Assembly (NCBI RefSeq): GCF_021864465.1
Contig: NZ_JAKKUV010000001.1
Span: forward strand, 1 to 64,000
Origin: Hyphobacterium sp. SN044
Lineage (GTDB): Bacteria > Pseudomonadota > Alphaproteobacteria > Caulobacterales > Maricaulaceae
DNA: 64,000 nucleotides
Reading direction: 5' to 3'
This document shows positions 1 to 7,988 of this stretch, in pieces (position 1 is the first letter of the stretch; each line of letters opens with the position of its first letter). Position numbers and translations under genes: made by a program. The notes under the pieces are model-generated. The model saw nothing but the letters and a program-made list of their open reading frames with translations. It searched no databases and was not told the origin of the DNA.

Positions 1-2
1 TC

Positions 3-182
3 GACACCCACGAGGAGCGAAACCGCTACATCCTCGACTTCGTCCGAAACTACAACCAGACCCGCCTGCGATGTCTCGATTACGAAAGCCCCGCTCAGCG
101 CCTCAACAATCTCACGGGACACAACACGAAAGCCGGGGTCCAGAACGGCCGCGCCACTGGATTCCGGCGTTCGCCGGAATGA
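3..182 (+). pseudogene. C-terminal fragment of an integrase-core (DDE) transposase
   Basis: The frame starting at base 3 is open from the window edge and reads DTHEERNRYILDFVRNYNQT, then RLRCLDYESPAQRLNNLTGH. This resembles the C-terminal tail of integrase-core transposases of the IS481/IS3 type, where a YN.TR motif is followed by a short 'xLGY.sP' segment. The last 16 or so codons are not transposase-like. They read straight into the palindromic repeat at 130-183, and the repeat supplies the stop codon. The catalytic DDE residues would lie left of the window, so activity cannot be judged, but the 3' end and presumably one IS terminal repeat look lost. The family call rests on the tail only. 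Confidence 0.6.
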
Positions 183-183
183 C
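130..183. repeat. BIME-like palindromic repeat, left-truncated copy
   Basis: Bases 161-180 are the palindrome attccggcgttcgccggaat (9-bp arms around tt). The 27 bases 157-183 are identical to 42381-42407, and with one difference to 10681-10707 and 53225-53251. Left of it, aagccggggtccagaa also matches the copy at 42341. The left arm of the first hairpin (gtcaccccgg in the 42341 copy) is replaced here by transposase sequence, so this copy is truncated. Confidence 0.8.
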
Positions 184-404
184 GGCTTGCCCTGAAGCAG
201 GACCCGGAACACAATTTCTTCGCCGATCGCCGGAACGAAAACGGCAACGAGCGCGACGATCAGAACCGACTGAACCGGGGCAATTCCGAACGCGAATACG
301 CCGGTGATCAGACCGAGCGGCAGGGCGATCGCGGCGAACACCGCGAACAGTCCAGCGGCCTCCGCCAGATCGCGAAGGTGAGGGGCGCGGAACGCCCCGA
401 TCAA
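184..404 (-). pseudogene. CPBP-type (CAAX protease/bacteriocin-processing) membrane protease, 3'-truncated
   Basis: The minus strand is open from a TTG at 404-402, which overlaps the TGA of the upstream gene, and reads a hydrophobic protein with two membrane segments (about residues 18-40 and 44-60). It then has GEEIVFRVLLQG, the first catalytic motif (EExxxR; E62, E63, R67) of CPBP intramembrane proteases. At about residue 73 the sequence enters the palindromic repeat and then antisense transposase sequence. The frame stays open to the window edge but is no longer CPBP-like. The second and third CPBP motifs are absent. It was probably the third gene of an operon with the two genes upstream, and is inactive as it stands. 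The TTG start is inferred from the overlap. Confidence 0.65.
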
Positions 405-1516
405 TCCACCAGCCTGCGCATCGCCCATTCCACGGGACCCCGCTGGAAACGGCTCCGCCAGATCGTCGCGAAGATCAGGCAGAAGACGAAGAAGCCGATC
501 ACCCAGGCGAACAGCCAGTAGACCGACTCCGACTCCTCGGGCAGGAACCACTCCGCTGCCGTCACGCCGATATAGACGTGCAGCAGGTAGAAGGTCAGTG
601 CCATCTGCCCGGTCCAGATCACCGGCGTGAACAGCTTCCGCCGCCATTCCGCCGCGCAGATCATCAGCGACAGCGACAGCACGATCATGCCCGTGCCGAG
701 GCCGAACAGGATATAGAGCGGGGCGGGCGGATAGGCTGACGTGCCGAAGATGTCGGCGACATAGCTGATCGCGAAGCCCCAGTTTTCCGACGGGATCAGC
801 TTCACCAGCGCGAGATTGAGCGCCGCGAACTTGATCGCCTTGGCGAGGCCGATCAGCACGGCCCCGCCGATCAGCAGACGCCAGTGATTGGCGCTGCGGT
901 GCAGGTCGATCCGTCCCACCGCCATGCCCACGAGGAAATAGGCGAACCAGGGCGTCACCGGGTGATGGCCGGTGAAGAAGACGTCCTGCAACGCTTCGGA
1001 CGGATTGGCGAAGCTCGGGCTCGCCCAGTAGTCGAGATCCAGAAGCGGCGGCAGCGCGAAATAGAAGGCGACGAAGGCGAGCGTTGTGAAAACGGCGAGC
1101 CCGACCAGCCAGCGCGCCGGCCACAGAAAGACCAGCGATGCGATCGTCAGGTAGATGCCGTAGAAATGCAGGATGTCATACGGCCATTGCGCCCGGAAGG
1201 AGACGCCGAGCAGGAACAGGAAGACGCCGCGTTTCAGCAGGTTGAGCCGGGCAGACCGGCGGTTCTCCGGCGTTCGGTCGTTTCGCGTGCGGGTCGTCAG
1301 CAGGGCGACGCCAACGCCGGCGAGGAAGACGAAGGTCGCCGCCGCCCGGCCGGAAAACAGGCTTTCCAGCTGGATCAGCCATTGCGGGTCGCCTTCGGCC
1401 CGGCCGATATAGATCGAGAAATTGACGACCGTCATGCCCATCATGGCGATGGCGCGGGCGAAATCGATGCCTTCAAGCCGGTTCTTCGCCGGCGCGGTGA
1501 TCTCCGACTCGCTCAT
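401..1516 (-). CDS. DUF418/acyltransferase-like multi-pass membrane protein
   Basis: The 371-residue protein opens with RLEGIDFARAIAMMGMTVVN, the 'R..GiD..R..a..Gm..vn' signature shared by DUF418 and heparan-glucosaminide N-acetyltransferase-like membrane proteins. About ten hydrophobic segments follow, including the HPVTPWFAYFLVGMAVGR segment and a C-terminal GQMALTFYLLHVYIGV typical of DUF418. Members are inner-membrane proteins; some acylate cell-envelope sugars, but no substrate can be read here. The ATG overlaps the stop of the upstream Tat gene (ATGA), and its own stop overlaps the TTG of the broken CPBP gene, so the three were translationally coupled. Confidence 0.7.
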   Translation of the reverse strand: MSESEITAPAKNRLEGIDFARAIAMMGMTVVNFSIYIGRAEGDPQWLIQLESLFSGRAAATFVFLAGVGVALLTTRTRNDRTPENRRSARLNLLKRGVFLFLLGVSFRAQWPYDILHFYGIYLTIASLVFLWPARWLVGLAVFTTLAFVAFYFALPPLLDLDYWASPSFANPSEALQDVFFTGHHPVTPWFAYFLVGMAVGRIDLHRSANHWRLLIGGAVLIGLAKAIKFAALNLALVKLIPSENWGFAISYVADIFGTSAYPPAPLYILFGLGTGMIVLSLSLMICAAEWRRKLFTPVIWTGQMALTFYLLHVYIGVTAAEWFLPEESESVYWLFAWVIGFFVFCLIFATIWRSRFQRGPVEWAMRRLVD

Positions 1517-2061
1517 TCCTCGCCCCCGGATCCGGTCGTGTCTTCACGCGGCGGACAGTTCACGGGCGGCACCGGGCGCTCGCGGCCTTCGCCGCCGCGC
1601 CCGTGACCGACGCGGTCTGCGCCCCAGCCGATATCGGTATCCGTCATGCGGCGGCCGCCGCGGCCTTGCCCGGCGGGGTCGGCCGAGGCGCCGCTGTCGC
1701 TGTCGGTGATGCCATGGCCGGATTTCGACCCGCGCCCCTGGCCTACCGGGTCGGCTTCGGAACCGGTGTCCGTGTCCGTGACGCCTCCAGTGCCCCGGCC
1801 CTGTCCGGCGGGATCGGCTTCGGCGCCGGTGTCGCTGTCGGTCACGCCTTGCTGACCCCGTCCATTACCGGCCGGGTCGGCATTGCGGCCGCTGTCGCTG
1901 TCGGTCAGCCCCGACGCGCACGCCGCTTCGGTCGCGCTCCAGGTGCGCACATGCTGGGCATGCGCGCCCGAAACCAGAGCCGTCGCGCCATAGGCTGTGC
2001 CCGCGCCCAGAACGCGCGCAAGAAAGGATCGGCGGCTCGGCCGCCTGCGATTGCCGGGCAT
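1513..2061 (-). CDS. Tat-exported protein with five DxDxG calcium-loop-like repeats
   Basis: This 182-residue protein starts at ATG 2061; longer upstream starts lack a signal. Residues 9-14 are SRRSFL, a twin-arginine motif, followed by a hydrophobic stretch ending AHA (residue 35). The mature part holds five copies of a 19-residue unit starting at residues 51, 72, 93, 117 and 138, consensus G(V/L/I)TD(S/T)D(T/S)GxxADPAGQGRG. The D-x-D-x-G-x-x-x-D spacing resembles thrombospondin type-3 or dockerin-like calcium loops, and each unit ends in a basic GRG. A single late Cys (169) sits in a proline-rich tail. I recognise no named family. Calcium binding in the periplasm is an inference from spacing alone. 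The gene overlaps the DUF418-like gene downstream by 4 bases. Confidence 0.75.
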   Translation of the reverse strand: MPGNRRRPSRRSFLARVLGAGTAYGATALVSGAHAQHVRTWSATEAACASGLTDSDSGRNADPAGNGRGQQGVTDSDTGAEADPAGQGRGTGGVTDTDTGSEADPVGQGRGSKSGHGITDSDSGASADPAGQGRGGRRMTDTDIGWGADRVGHGRGGEGRERPVPPVNCPPREDTTGSGGEE

Positions 2062-2260
2062 GTGACCCCCGTCCCTGATGTCCCCGGCGATACCGTTAGG
2101 CCCAAGCCCCTGATTTGAAAAGATGTAATCTGGACACCGCGCACAACCGCATGGCGACCCGCCAATGTTGCATGTGCGAGAAGGCTTGACGCAGTGCGGC
2201 GCGAGGCTTTCATCTGCCGCACGAATTTTTCCCGGACCTCCCCGAAAGGAGATTTCACCG

Positions 2261-3451
2261 ATGAGCACTCAGGACGATCCCGTCGTCATCGTCGGCATGG
2301 CCCGCACCCCGATGGGGGGCCTGCTCGGCGAACTGGCCACTCTGTCTGCGAACGAGCTTGGTGCGCTGGCCGTAAAGGCCGCGATGGACGAAGCCGGCGT
2401 TTCCGGTGACGACGTCAACACGATCTACATGGGCAACGTGCTCATGGCCGGTCAGGGTCAGGCCCCGGCCCGACAGGCGGGCATCAAGGCCGGCCTGCCG
2501 AAAGGCGTCGAGGCGACCACGCTGAACAAGATGTGCGGCTCCGGCATGCAGGCGGCGATCATGGGCCGCTCGGCCATTCTCGCCGGCGAGGCCGACATCG
2601 TCGTGGCGGGCGGTATGGAATCCATGACCAACGCCCCGCACATGCTGCCGACCCACCGCGCCGGCTTCAAATACGGCCATGACCGGGTGCTCGACCACAT
2701 GGCGCTCGATGGCCTGGAAGACGCCTACGAACACAAGGCGATGGGCGTCTATGCCGACATGATCGCGCAGGAACACCAGTTCACGCGCGAGCAGCAGGAC
2801 GCCTACGCGCTCGAAACCCTGGCCCGCGCCCAGCGCGCGACCAAGGAAGGCGATTTCAAGCGCGAAATCGTCCCGGTCACCCTATCCACCCGCAAGGGCG
2901 ACGTGACGGTCGACACCGACGAACTGCCGCGCAAGGCGATGCCGGACAAGATCCCGGGCCTGCGTCCGGCCTTCTCCAAGGACGGCACCGTCACTGCCGC
3001 AAACGCATCGGCCATCTCAGACGGCGCGGCTGCGCTGGTCCTGATGCGCCAGAGCGAAGCCGAACGCCGCGGCCTGAAGCCGTTGGCGAAGATTTCCGCC
3101 GTCGCGTCGCACGCGCACGAGCCGGCCTATTTCACCACCGCGCCGGTCCCGGCCATGCGCAAGGTGCTGGAAAAGGCGGGCTGGTCGGCCGACGACGTCG
3201 ATCTCTGGGAAATCAACGAGGCCTTCGCGGTCGTCCCGATGATCGCGATGAAGGAACTCGGCATCCCGCATGAGAAGGTCAATGTGAACGGTGGTGCCTG
3301 CGCCATGGGACACCCGATCGGGGCCTCCGGCGCGCGCATCATGGTCACCCTGCTCGCCGCGCTCGAAAAGCACGGCAAGACCAAGGGCGTCGCCTCGCTC
3401 TGCATCGGTGGCGGCGAAGCCACCGCAGTGGCGCTGGAGCGCATCAACTAG
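2261..3451 (+). CDS. Acetyl-CoA C-acetyltransferase (thiolase)
   Basis: The 396-residue length is normal for biosynthetic or degradative thiolases, which condense or cleave acetoacetyl-CoA. The acyl-accepting Cys is C92 in NKMCGSGMQA. H351 lies in GGACAMGHPIGASGAR and C381 in CIGGGEA; together these are the full catalytic set. The ATG at 2261 is chosen because it follows aaaggaga at 2245-2252; the longer upstream frame has no thiolase residues. The gene stands alone, divergent from the Tat gene, and ends at a strong terminator. It could serve ketone-body or branched-chain acyl-CoA breakdown, or polyhydroxybutyrate precursor supply; no phaB or phaC is nearby to decide. Confidence 0.93.
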   Translation: MSTQDDPVVIVGMARTPMGGLLGELATLSANELGALAVKAAMDEAGVSGDDVNTIYMGNVLMAGQGQAPARQAGIKAGLPKGVEATTLNKMCGSGMQAAIMGRSAILAGEADIVVAGGMESMTNAPHMLPTHRAGFKYGHDRVLDHMALDGLEDAYEHKAMGVYADMIAQEHQFTREQQDAYALETLARAQRATKEGDFKREIVPVTLSTRKGDVTVDTDELPRKAMPDKIPGLRPAFSKDGTVTAANASAISDGAAALVLMRQSEAERRGLKPLAKISAVASHAHEPAYFTTAPVPAMRKVLEKAGWSADDVDLWEINEAFAVVPMIAMKELGIPHEKVNVNGGACAMGHPIGASGARIMVTLLAALEKHGKTKGVASLCIGGGEATAVALERIN

Positions 3452-3473
3452 GCGCTCTGCCAGGTTGAGAGAC

Positions 3474-3504
3474 AAGCCCCGGACGGTCGCCGTCCGGGGC
3501 TTTT
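3474..3504 (+). terminator. Rho-independent terminator after the thiolase gene
   Basis: A perfect 12-bp stem, agccccggacgg (3475-3486) with ccgtccggggct (3490-3501), closes a tcg loop and is followed by tttt. It lies 23 bases past the thiolase stop. It also sits just beyond the stop of the convergent gene at 3505, although the T-run on that strand is weak. Confidence 0.9.
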
Positions 3505-4203
3505 CTATCCGAGGATGCCGCGTACCAAGCTGGCCCACGCCTCGGTTGTCCCGACCGTGAACAGAAGCACGGTCCGTCCGATGGCGGCTGCGAGAACGAT
3601 CAGGGTGACCGGATGGACCGCCTTTCTGCGGAACAGGTCGTATCCGATGAAAACCGCAAAGATGGCCATCTGCAGGATCAGGCCCAGAACGGCATTATCG
3701 AAATAGGCATGGCCGATCCGCGCAGTGGCCGGCAGGATCGCGTATATCCCCGCCAGTAACATGAAGCGCTTGTGCCAATCCGGCCGATGGCGGTTGAGGA
3801 CACCGAGCCCCCAGAATACGGCCAGTCCGACAATGTCGAACAGCGGTAGCATTACGAAGGTTTCCGCCGACCCCATGAAGCTGGCGCCGCGTGCATAGGC
3901 ATCGACCAGCGCGACGAAACCCAGTGGCACCATCACGGCCATCAGGCCGATACTCGCCAGACCCAGCTTCATATGCAGCAGCACGCGCCCGGCCGGGATC
4001 AGACTGGCCTGTATGGCGACCAGCAGGATCCAGACTGTGAAGATGGCACCATGCACCTGCATCAACATCGAAAGCGGGGGCAAGGCTGCGTCGCGCAGGA
4101 AATAGGTCGGTGCAAAGCCGGCAAAGACCAGGGCGGCCTGAAGCCAGCCCATCGCAGCGAAAAAGGGCTCGCCCCGTACGGGCGCGTCGGTCTCGGTCGT
4201 CAT
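3505..4203 (-). CDS. Six-helix inner-membrane protein of unknown function
   Basis: The 232-residue protein has a short polar N-terminus and about six to seven hydrophobic helices. Polar residues sit within or beside helices: MQVHGAIFTVWILLVAIQ, RVLLHMKLG and DWHKRFMLLAGI. Similar H/W/Q/R patterns occur in uncharacterised proteobacterial membrane proteins; I cannot attach a Pfam name with confidence. The conserved His residues could bind heme or metal, which is speculation. A GGGGGAGAGG sequence lies immediately before the ATG at 4203. The gene is divergent from the C39-like peptidase gene. Confidence 0.75.
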   Translation of the reverse strand: MTTETDAPVRGEPFFAAMGWLQAALVFAGFAPTYFLRDAALPPLSMLMQVHGAIFTVWILLVAIQASLIPAGRVLLHMKLGLASIGLMAVMVPLGFVALVDAYARGASFMGSAETFVMLPLFDIVGLAVFWGLGVLNRHRPDWHKRFMLLAGIYAILPATARIGHAYFDNAVLGLILQMAIFAVFIGYDLFRRKAVHPVTLIVLAAAIGRTVLLFTVGTTEAWASLVRGILG

Positions 4204-4265
4204 CCTCTCCCCCTTGGCACAAGACTACGCACGGCAAGCCAGTGGGAAGCAATGAAAATCGCGCT

Positions 4266-4293
4266 CGAACCGGTTCGTGAATCGCCTAAGGCG
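4266..4293. promoter_or_regulatory. Two adjacent palindromes in a divergent promoter region
   Basis: CGAACCGGTTCG (4266-4277) is a perfect 12-bp palindrome, and CGCCTAAGGCG (4283-4293) follows it. Both lie in the 134-bp gap between divergent genes starting at 4203 and 4338. The arrangement suits a dimeric regulator, but no regulator family is identified and short GC-rich palindromes can occur by chance. Confidence 0.3.
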
Positions 4294-4337
4294 CGAAACC
4301 GGCGTAACCTCCCGTCCGGATTGTGGGGAGTAAGCCG

Positions 4338-6611
4338 ATGCGCCATCTGATCGCCTTCGCCGTGTTCGCGCTGACGACCGCGCCAGCCCTTGCCCAGACC
4401 TACACCTACACGGCGCGGACCGCTGCGCCCGTGCAGCAATCGGGCGATGTGCGTGCCGGGTCGATCACCTGGTCGTGCGAGGATCGGGCCTGCACCGTTT
4501 CGGGGCCCTGGCCGCAGCCGGGTGTCGGGGCGTGCGCGCAACTGGCGGCAATTGTCGGCCGGGTTTCGGAATACGGCCACCCCGGCGCGCGATTGAACGC
4601 GGCGCAACTGGAACAGTGCAATGCTAACGCGGCCCGTCCGGCCTTGCAGACGACGCTCGCCCCGGGCATCGCTGCGCAAATTCCGTCCGCGGTCACACCG
4701 CAAGTCCGCGCGCCTGAAATCCAGGTCCAGCAGCAAGCCGGCCAGCGTGTCAGTCCGCAGCAGATCCAGCGCCCGGAAGCAATTCAGCGTCCCGAAGTGC
4801 GCCAGCCAGAGCTGCAGGTGCAAATCCCGCCCCGCGTGACGGCGCGAACCGAGATGTATTACGAGGCGCCGCGCATCACCAGCCGCACAGTCACGGTCGA
4901 GCCGCCCCCAACGGAGCGGCTCTATGCTGTCCGTTCCGGCGGCGGGGACGGGGATTTCGGCGGCAATGGACCGCGCGTGCAGGTCACGGTGACGGTCGTT
5001 GCGGAGGGTCCCTGCCTGTTTGCGGACATCAACATGTTGGCCGAGGAGACCCGCCCGGATCACACGCGCGGACGGGTCAGCGAGCGCGTCCGCCTGTGGT
5101 GCAATCCGGAGGGCGGGAACATCCAGCGTATCACGTCTCAGACCCGCGCGACCGGCGAATACACCGACACCGACTGGGAGATTGACACGATCGTCCCGGG
5201 GCGCGGCGAGATCGACGTCCGCCGCGGCCTGCCTGCCGTGGATGGGCCGGTCCGCAGCTTCATCATCATGGGCGACACCAATGGTGACGTCTTCAACAAC
5301 GACAATGACGGCCGCGATGTCGGCGATCTCGACTCGGAGGGGCGCCGGACCGTGTCGCGCACCAGCGTGCAGGTCCAGTGGAACGAGATTTCCGTGGTCG
5401 TCCCGATCGTGGAGGCGCCTGAAGTTTCCGGTCCGCCGGGAACGGAGACAATCTGGGTCGAGGCCCAGCACTCGGACTTCCTTGTTCTGCGTCATACCGG
5501 CGGTGACCGTGATTTCTTCGGCAACGGCCCGCGCATGACCGTTACTTCGCGGCTCGACCTGTCGGCTGACGGCACGCAGATCCTCGCCCGGCTGTCCGGC
5601 GATGCCAGCGAGGTGGGCGGCGACACCCGTGCGTCCGGCACCTCCGACCGCGAAGTCATCTGGACCGCCCCGCCGGGCTGGCGGATCGACGCGGTGCAGG
5701 TCGAATATGGCTGGTGGGAAGACGATGCCTGGCAACAGGCCTTCGAAACCGCGCTCGGCCGCACCGCCACGGTCGCCTATACCGACCGCGATCACGAACA
5801 GGATTTCCTGGTCGAGGGCGCGGGAGAGGGCGGCCGCAACGGCATCTGGTTCGACGATGCCACCAATGAAGCCCGCCGCCGCGCCATGAGCCATGTCGAG
5901 GCCTTCCTCGTCATGGGCGATTCAAACGGCGACGAGGCCGGCAGCCGCACCGGCGTTCAGGCCTTCTACCGGCCCTTGCTGGTCACGCTGACGCCGGTCG
6001 ATCCGGCACGTGCGCGCGCCGCCGACCTGCAGCCCGATGTTCTGCTCGACGTGCCGACCGGCGACTTCGCCAACCGGCTTTCGGGCGGCAATTCCTGCGG
6101 TCCGCAGGCGGCGTCCCGCGTGCTGCGCTTCTACGGCGTGGCCACGACCTACGAGCAGTTCAAACGCCGGGTGCAAAGCTCGGGCAATTTCGTCTCCGAC
6201 CAGTCGCTCGGCACGCCGCCGGGCACGCTGCGCGACCGGATGAACGATCTCGCGTCCGGCTTCGTCCACGACGTGCTGCCGCTGGGTAATGCCCGCGCGA
6301 ACGATGCCGCGCTGGCTCGCATCCGCCAGCTTCTTGACGAGGGCCGTCCGGTCCTGACCCTGGTCGCCTGGGGGGCGCAATACGCCGCCGACATCATCTC
6401 GCCGCACGATGCGGCGGCGACGGCGCATTGGATCGTGGTGCGCGGCTACAACGCCCGCAACCGCACCTTCCTGATCATCGACAACGGCACACCTGTGGAA
6501 TGGTCCTACGAGCATTTCGCCTCGATGTTCGACTACGGGCAGGACGCGCAGTTCGAAGCGCTGCTCGCGATGATGAATGTCGAGAAGGGCTCGATCATCT
6601 ACCGGCGGTGA
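4338..6611 (+). CDS. Secreted C39-like papain-fold peptidase with duplicated N-terminal beta domain
   Basis: The 757-residue protein starts at ATG 4338 behind ggggag; its Sec signal peptide ends ALAQ at about residue 20. Residues 85-170 are rich in Gln and Pro. Two related domains follow, about 195-370 and 383-550, each opening with (G)GDxDFxGNGPR and each containing a VMGDxNGD-type acidic loop. The C-terminal part is peptidase C39-like: NSCGPQAA carries C587, TAHWIVVRG carries H697, and IIDNG carries D715, in the right order for a papain-fold triad. Bacteriocin-processing C39 domains sit on ABC transporters; here the enzyme is free and exported, so its substrate is unknown. No transporter or bacteriocin gene is adjacent. 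Confidence 0.72.
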   Translation: MRHLIAFAVFALTTAPALAQTYTYTARTAAPVQQSGDVRAGSITWSCEDRACTVSGPWPQPGVGACAQLAAIVGRVSEYGHPGARLNAAQLEQCNANAARPALQTTLAPGIAAQIPSAVTPQVRAPEIQVQQQAGQRVSPQQIQRPEAIQRPEVRQPELQVQIPPRVTARTEMYYEAPRITSRTVTVEPPPTERLYAVRSGGGDGDFGGNGPRVQVTVTVVAEGPCLFADINMLAEETRPDHTRGRVSERVRLWCNPEGGNIQRITSQTRATGEYTDTDWEIDTIVPGRGEIDVRRGLPAVDGPVRSFIIMGDTNGDVFNNDNDGRDVGDLDSEGRRTVSRTSVQVQWNEISVVVPIVEAPEVSGPPGTETIWVEAQHSDFLVLRHTGGDRDFFGNGPRMTVTSRLDLSADGTQILARLSGDASEVGGDTRASGTSDREVIWTAPPGWRIDAVQVEYGWWEDDAWQQAFETALGRTATVAYTDRDHEQDFLVEGAGEGGRNGIWFDDATNEARRRAMSHVEAFLVMGDSNGDEAGSRTGVQAFYRPLLVTLTPVDPARARAADLQPDVLLDVPTGDFANRLSGGNSCGPQAASRVLRFYGVATTYEQFKRRVQSSGNFVSDQSLGTPPGTLRDRMNDLASGFVHDVLPLGNARANDAALARIRQLLDEGRPVLTLVAWGAQYAADIISPHDAAATAHWIVVRGYNARNRTFLIIDNGTPVEWSYEHFASMFDYGQDAQFEALLAMMNVEKGSIIYRR

Positions 6612-6755
6612 CGCTCCGGATTTGCTGCGCCGCACAAAGACTTGGCCGCGCATGACCGTCATGCGTCACGGCAAGGCCCGATAGTGGACAACGCCCCGCC
6701 CGGCGCGCTATTCGCCGTGCCGACGACCCCGTACAGCATTCAAGCGCGAGGCCCC

Positions 6756-7985
6756 ATGGCAACGTCCCAGCCCCGTTACCGCGTACCGGCACCGAAATTC
6801 CGCCCCGGCGACGAGCCCGATTTCTCCGACCTGAAACTGCAGCCCGCCGGCGAGGCGAAACGCCCCGGCATCGACTGCAGCTGGAAGGACACCGTCGACC
6901 ACGCGACCGGCCTGGTCGGCGCGCTCGACCATAATCATCAGGCTGTCGGCGAGTGGAATCCGGAGTTGGACCCGGACACGCTGCGCGAGGGCCTTCGGCA
7001 CATGGTGCTGACCCGCGTCTATGACGAGCGCATGCAGAAGCTGCAGCGCCAGGGCAAGATGAGCTTCTACATGAAGTCGACGGGCGAGGAGGCGGTCTCC
7101 GTCGCCGCCGCCATGGCGCTGCGCGACAGCGACATGGTGTTCCCGTCCTACCGCCAGCAGGGCATCCTGTTCGCGCGCGGCCGCGACATCGTCGACATGA
7201 TGTGCCACTGCATTTCCAACAGCCGCGACAATCTGAAGGGCCGCCAGCTCCCCGTTCACTACACCTGGGCGGAGGGGAATTTCTTCTCCATCTCCGGCAA
7301 TCTCGGCACGCAATTCCCCCAGGCCGTCGGCTGGGCGATGGGCGCGCGCTACAAGAATGAAGACCAGGTCACGGCGAGCTGGATCGGCGACGGCACCACG
7401 GCGGAAGGCGACTTCCACGGCGCACTGACCCTGGCCTCGACCTATCGCGCGCCGGTCATCTTCAACGTCGTGAACAACCAGTGGGCCATCTCCACCTTCC
7501 AGGGCATCGCGCAGGGCGACGCGCCGAGCCTGGCGGTGAAGGGTCTGGGCTACGGCCTGCCGTCCATCCGCGTCGACGGCAATGATTTCCTCGCCGTCTA
7601 TGCCGCCACGCAGTGGGCCGCCGAGCGCGCCCGCGCGGGTCACGGCGCCACGTTGCTGGAGCTCTACACCTACCGCGCCGCGGCGCACTCGACCTCGGAC
7701 GATCCGTCCGGCTACCGCCCGAAGGAAGAGGCCACGAAATGGCCGCTGGGCGATCCGATCGAGCGTCTGAAAAACCACCTCATCGGTCTCGAGGAATGGG
7801 ACGAGCAGCGCCACGAGGCGATGGAGTCTGAACTGAACGACCTCGTCGTGAAGTCCTACAAGGAGGCCGAGAGCTACGGCACGCTGCATGACGGCCCGCT
7901 CTCGCCCGTGCCTTCGATCTTCGAGGATGTCACCGCCGAACCCGACTGGCGCCTCATCCGCCAGCGCCAGGACCTGGGGATTTAG
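6756..7985 (+). CDS. bkdA1: Branched-chain 2-oxoacid dehydrogenase E1 alpha subunit
   Basis: The 409-residue protein forms the thiamine-diphosphate-dependent E1 with the next gene and decarboxylates the keto acids of Val, Leu and Ile. The ThDP motif runs from GDGTTAEGDFHGAL to VVNNQWAIST. FPSYRQQGIL, LKGRQLPVHY and SISGNLGTQF are typical of BkdA1 rather than pyruvate dehydrogenase E1. The extended N-terminus (PKFRPGDEPDFSDLKLQPAGE) is also BkdA1-like. ATG 6756 is chosen because homology begins there. The E1 beta gene starts 3 bases after this stop, so the two are co-translated. Confidence 0.95.
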   Translation: MATSQPRYRVPAPKFRPGDEPDFSDLKLQPAGEAKRPGIDCSWKDTVDHATGLVGALDHNHQAVGEWNPELDPDTLREGLRHMVLTRVYDERMQKLQRQGKMSFYMKSTGEEAVSVAAAMALRDSDMVFPSYRQQGILFARGRDIVDMMCHCISNSRDNLKGRQLPVHYTWAEGNFFSISGNLGTQFPQAVGWAMGARYKNEDQVTASWIGDGTTAEGDFHGALTLASTYRAPVIFNVVNNQWAISTFQGIAQGDAPSLAVKGLGYGLPSIRVDGNDFLAVYAATQWAAERARAGHGATLLELYTYRAAAHSTSDDPSGYRPKEEATKWPLGDPIERLKNHLIGLEEWDEQRHEAMESELNDLVVKSYKEAESYGTLHDGPLSPVPSIFEDVTAEPDWRLIRQRQDLGI

Positions 7986-7988
7986 ATC

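Noticed and set aside
71-307. 78-codon plus-strand frame at the left edge
   Set aside because: It is out of frame with the transposase tail and antisense to the CPBP fragment, and its translation has no recognisable features.
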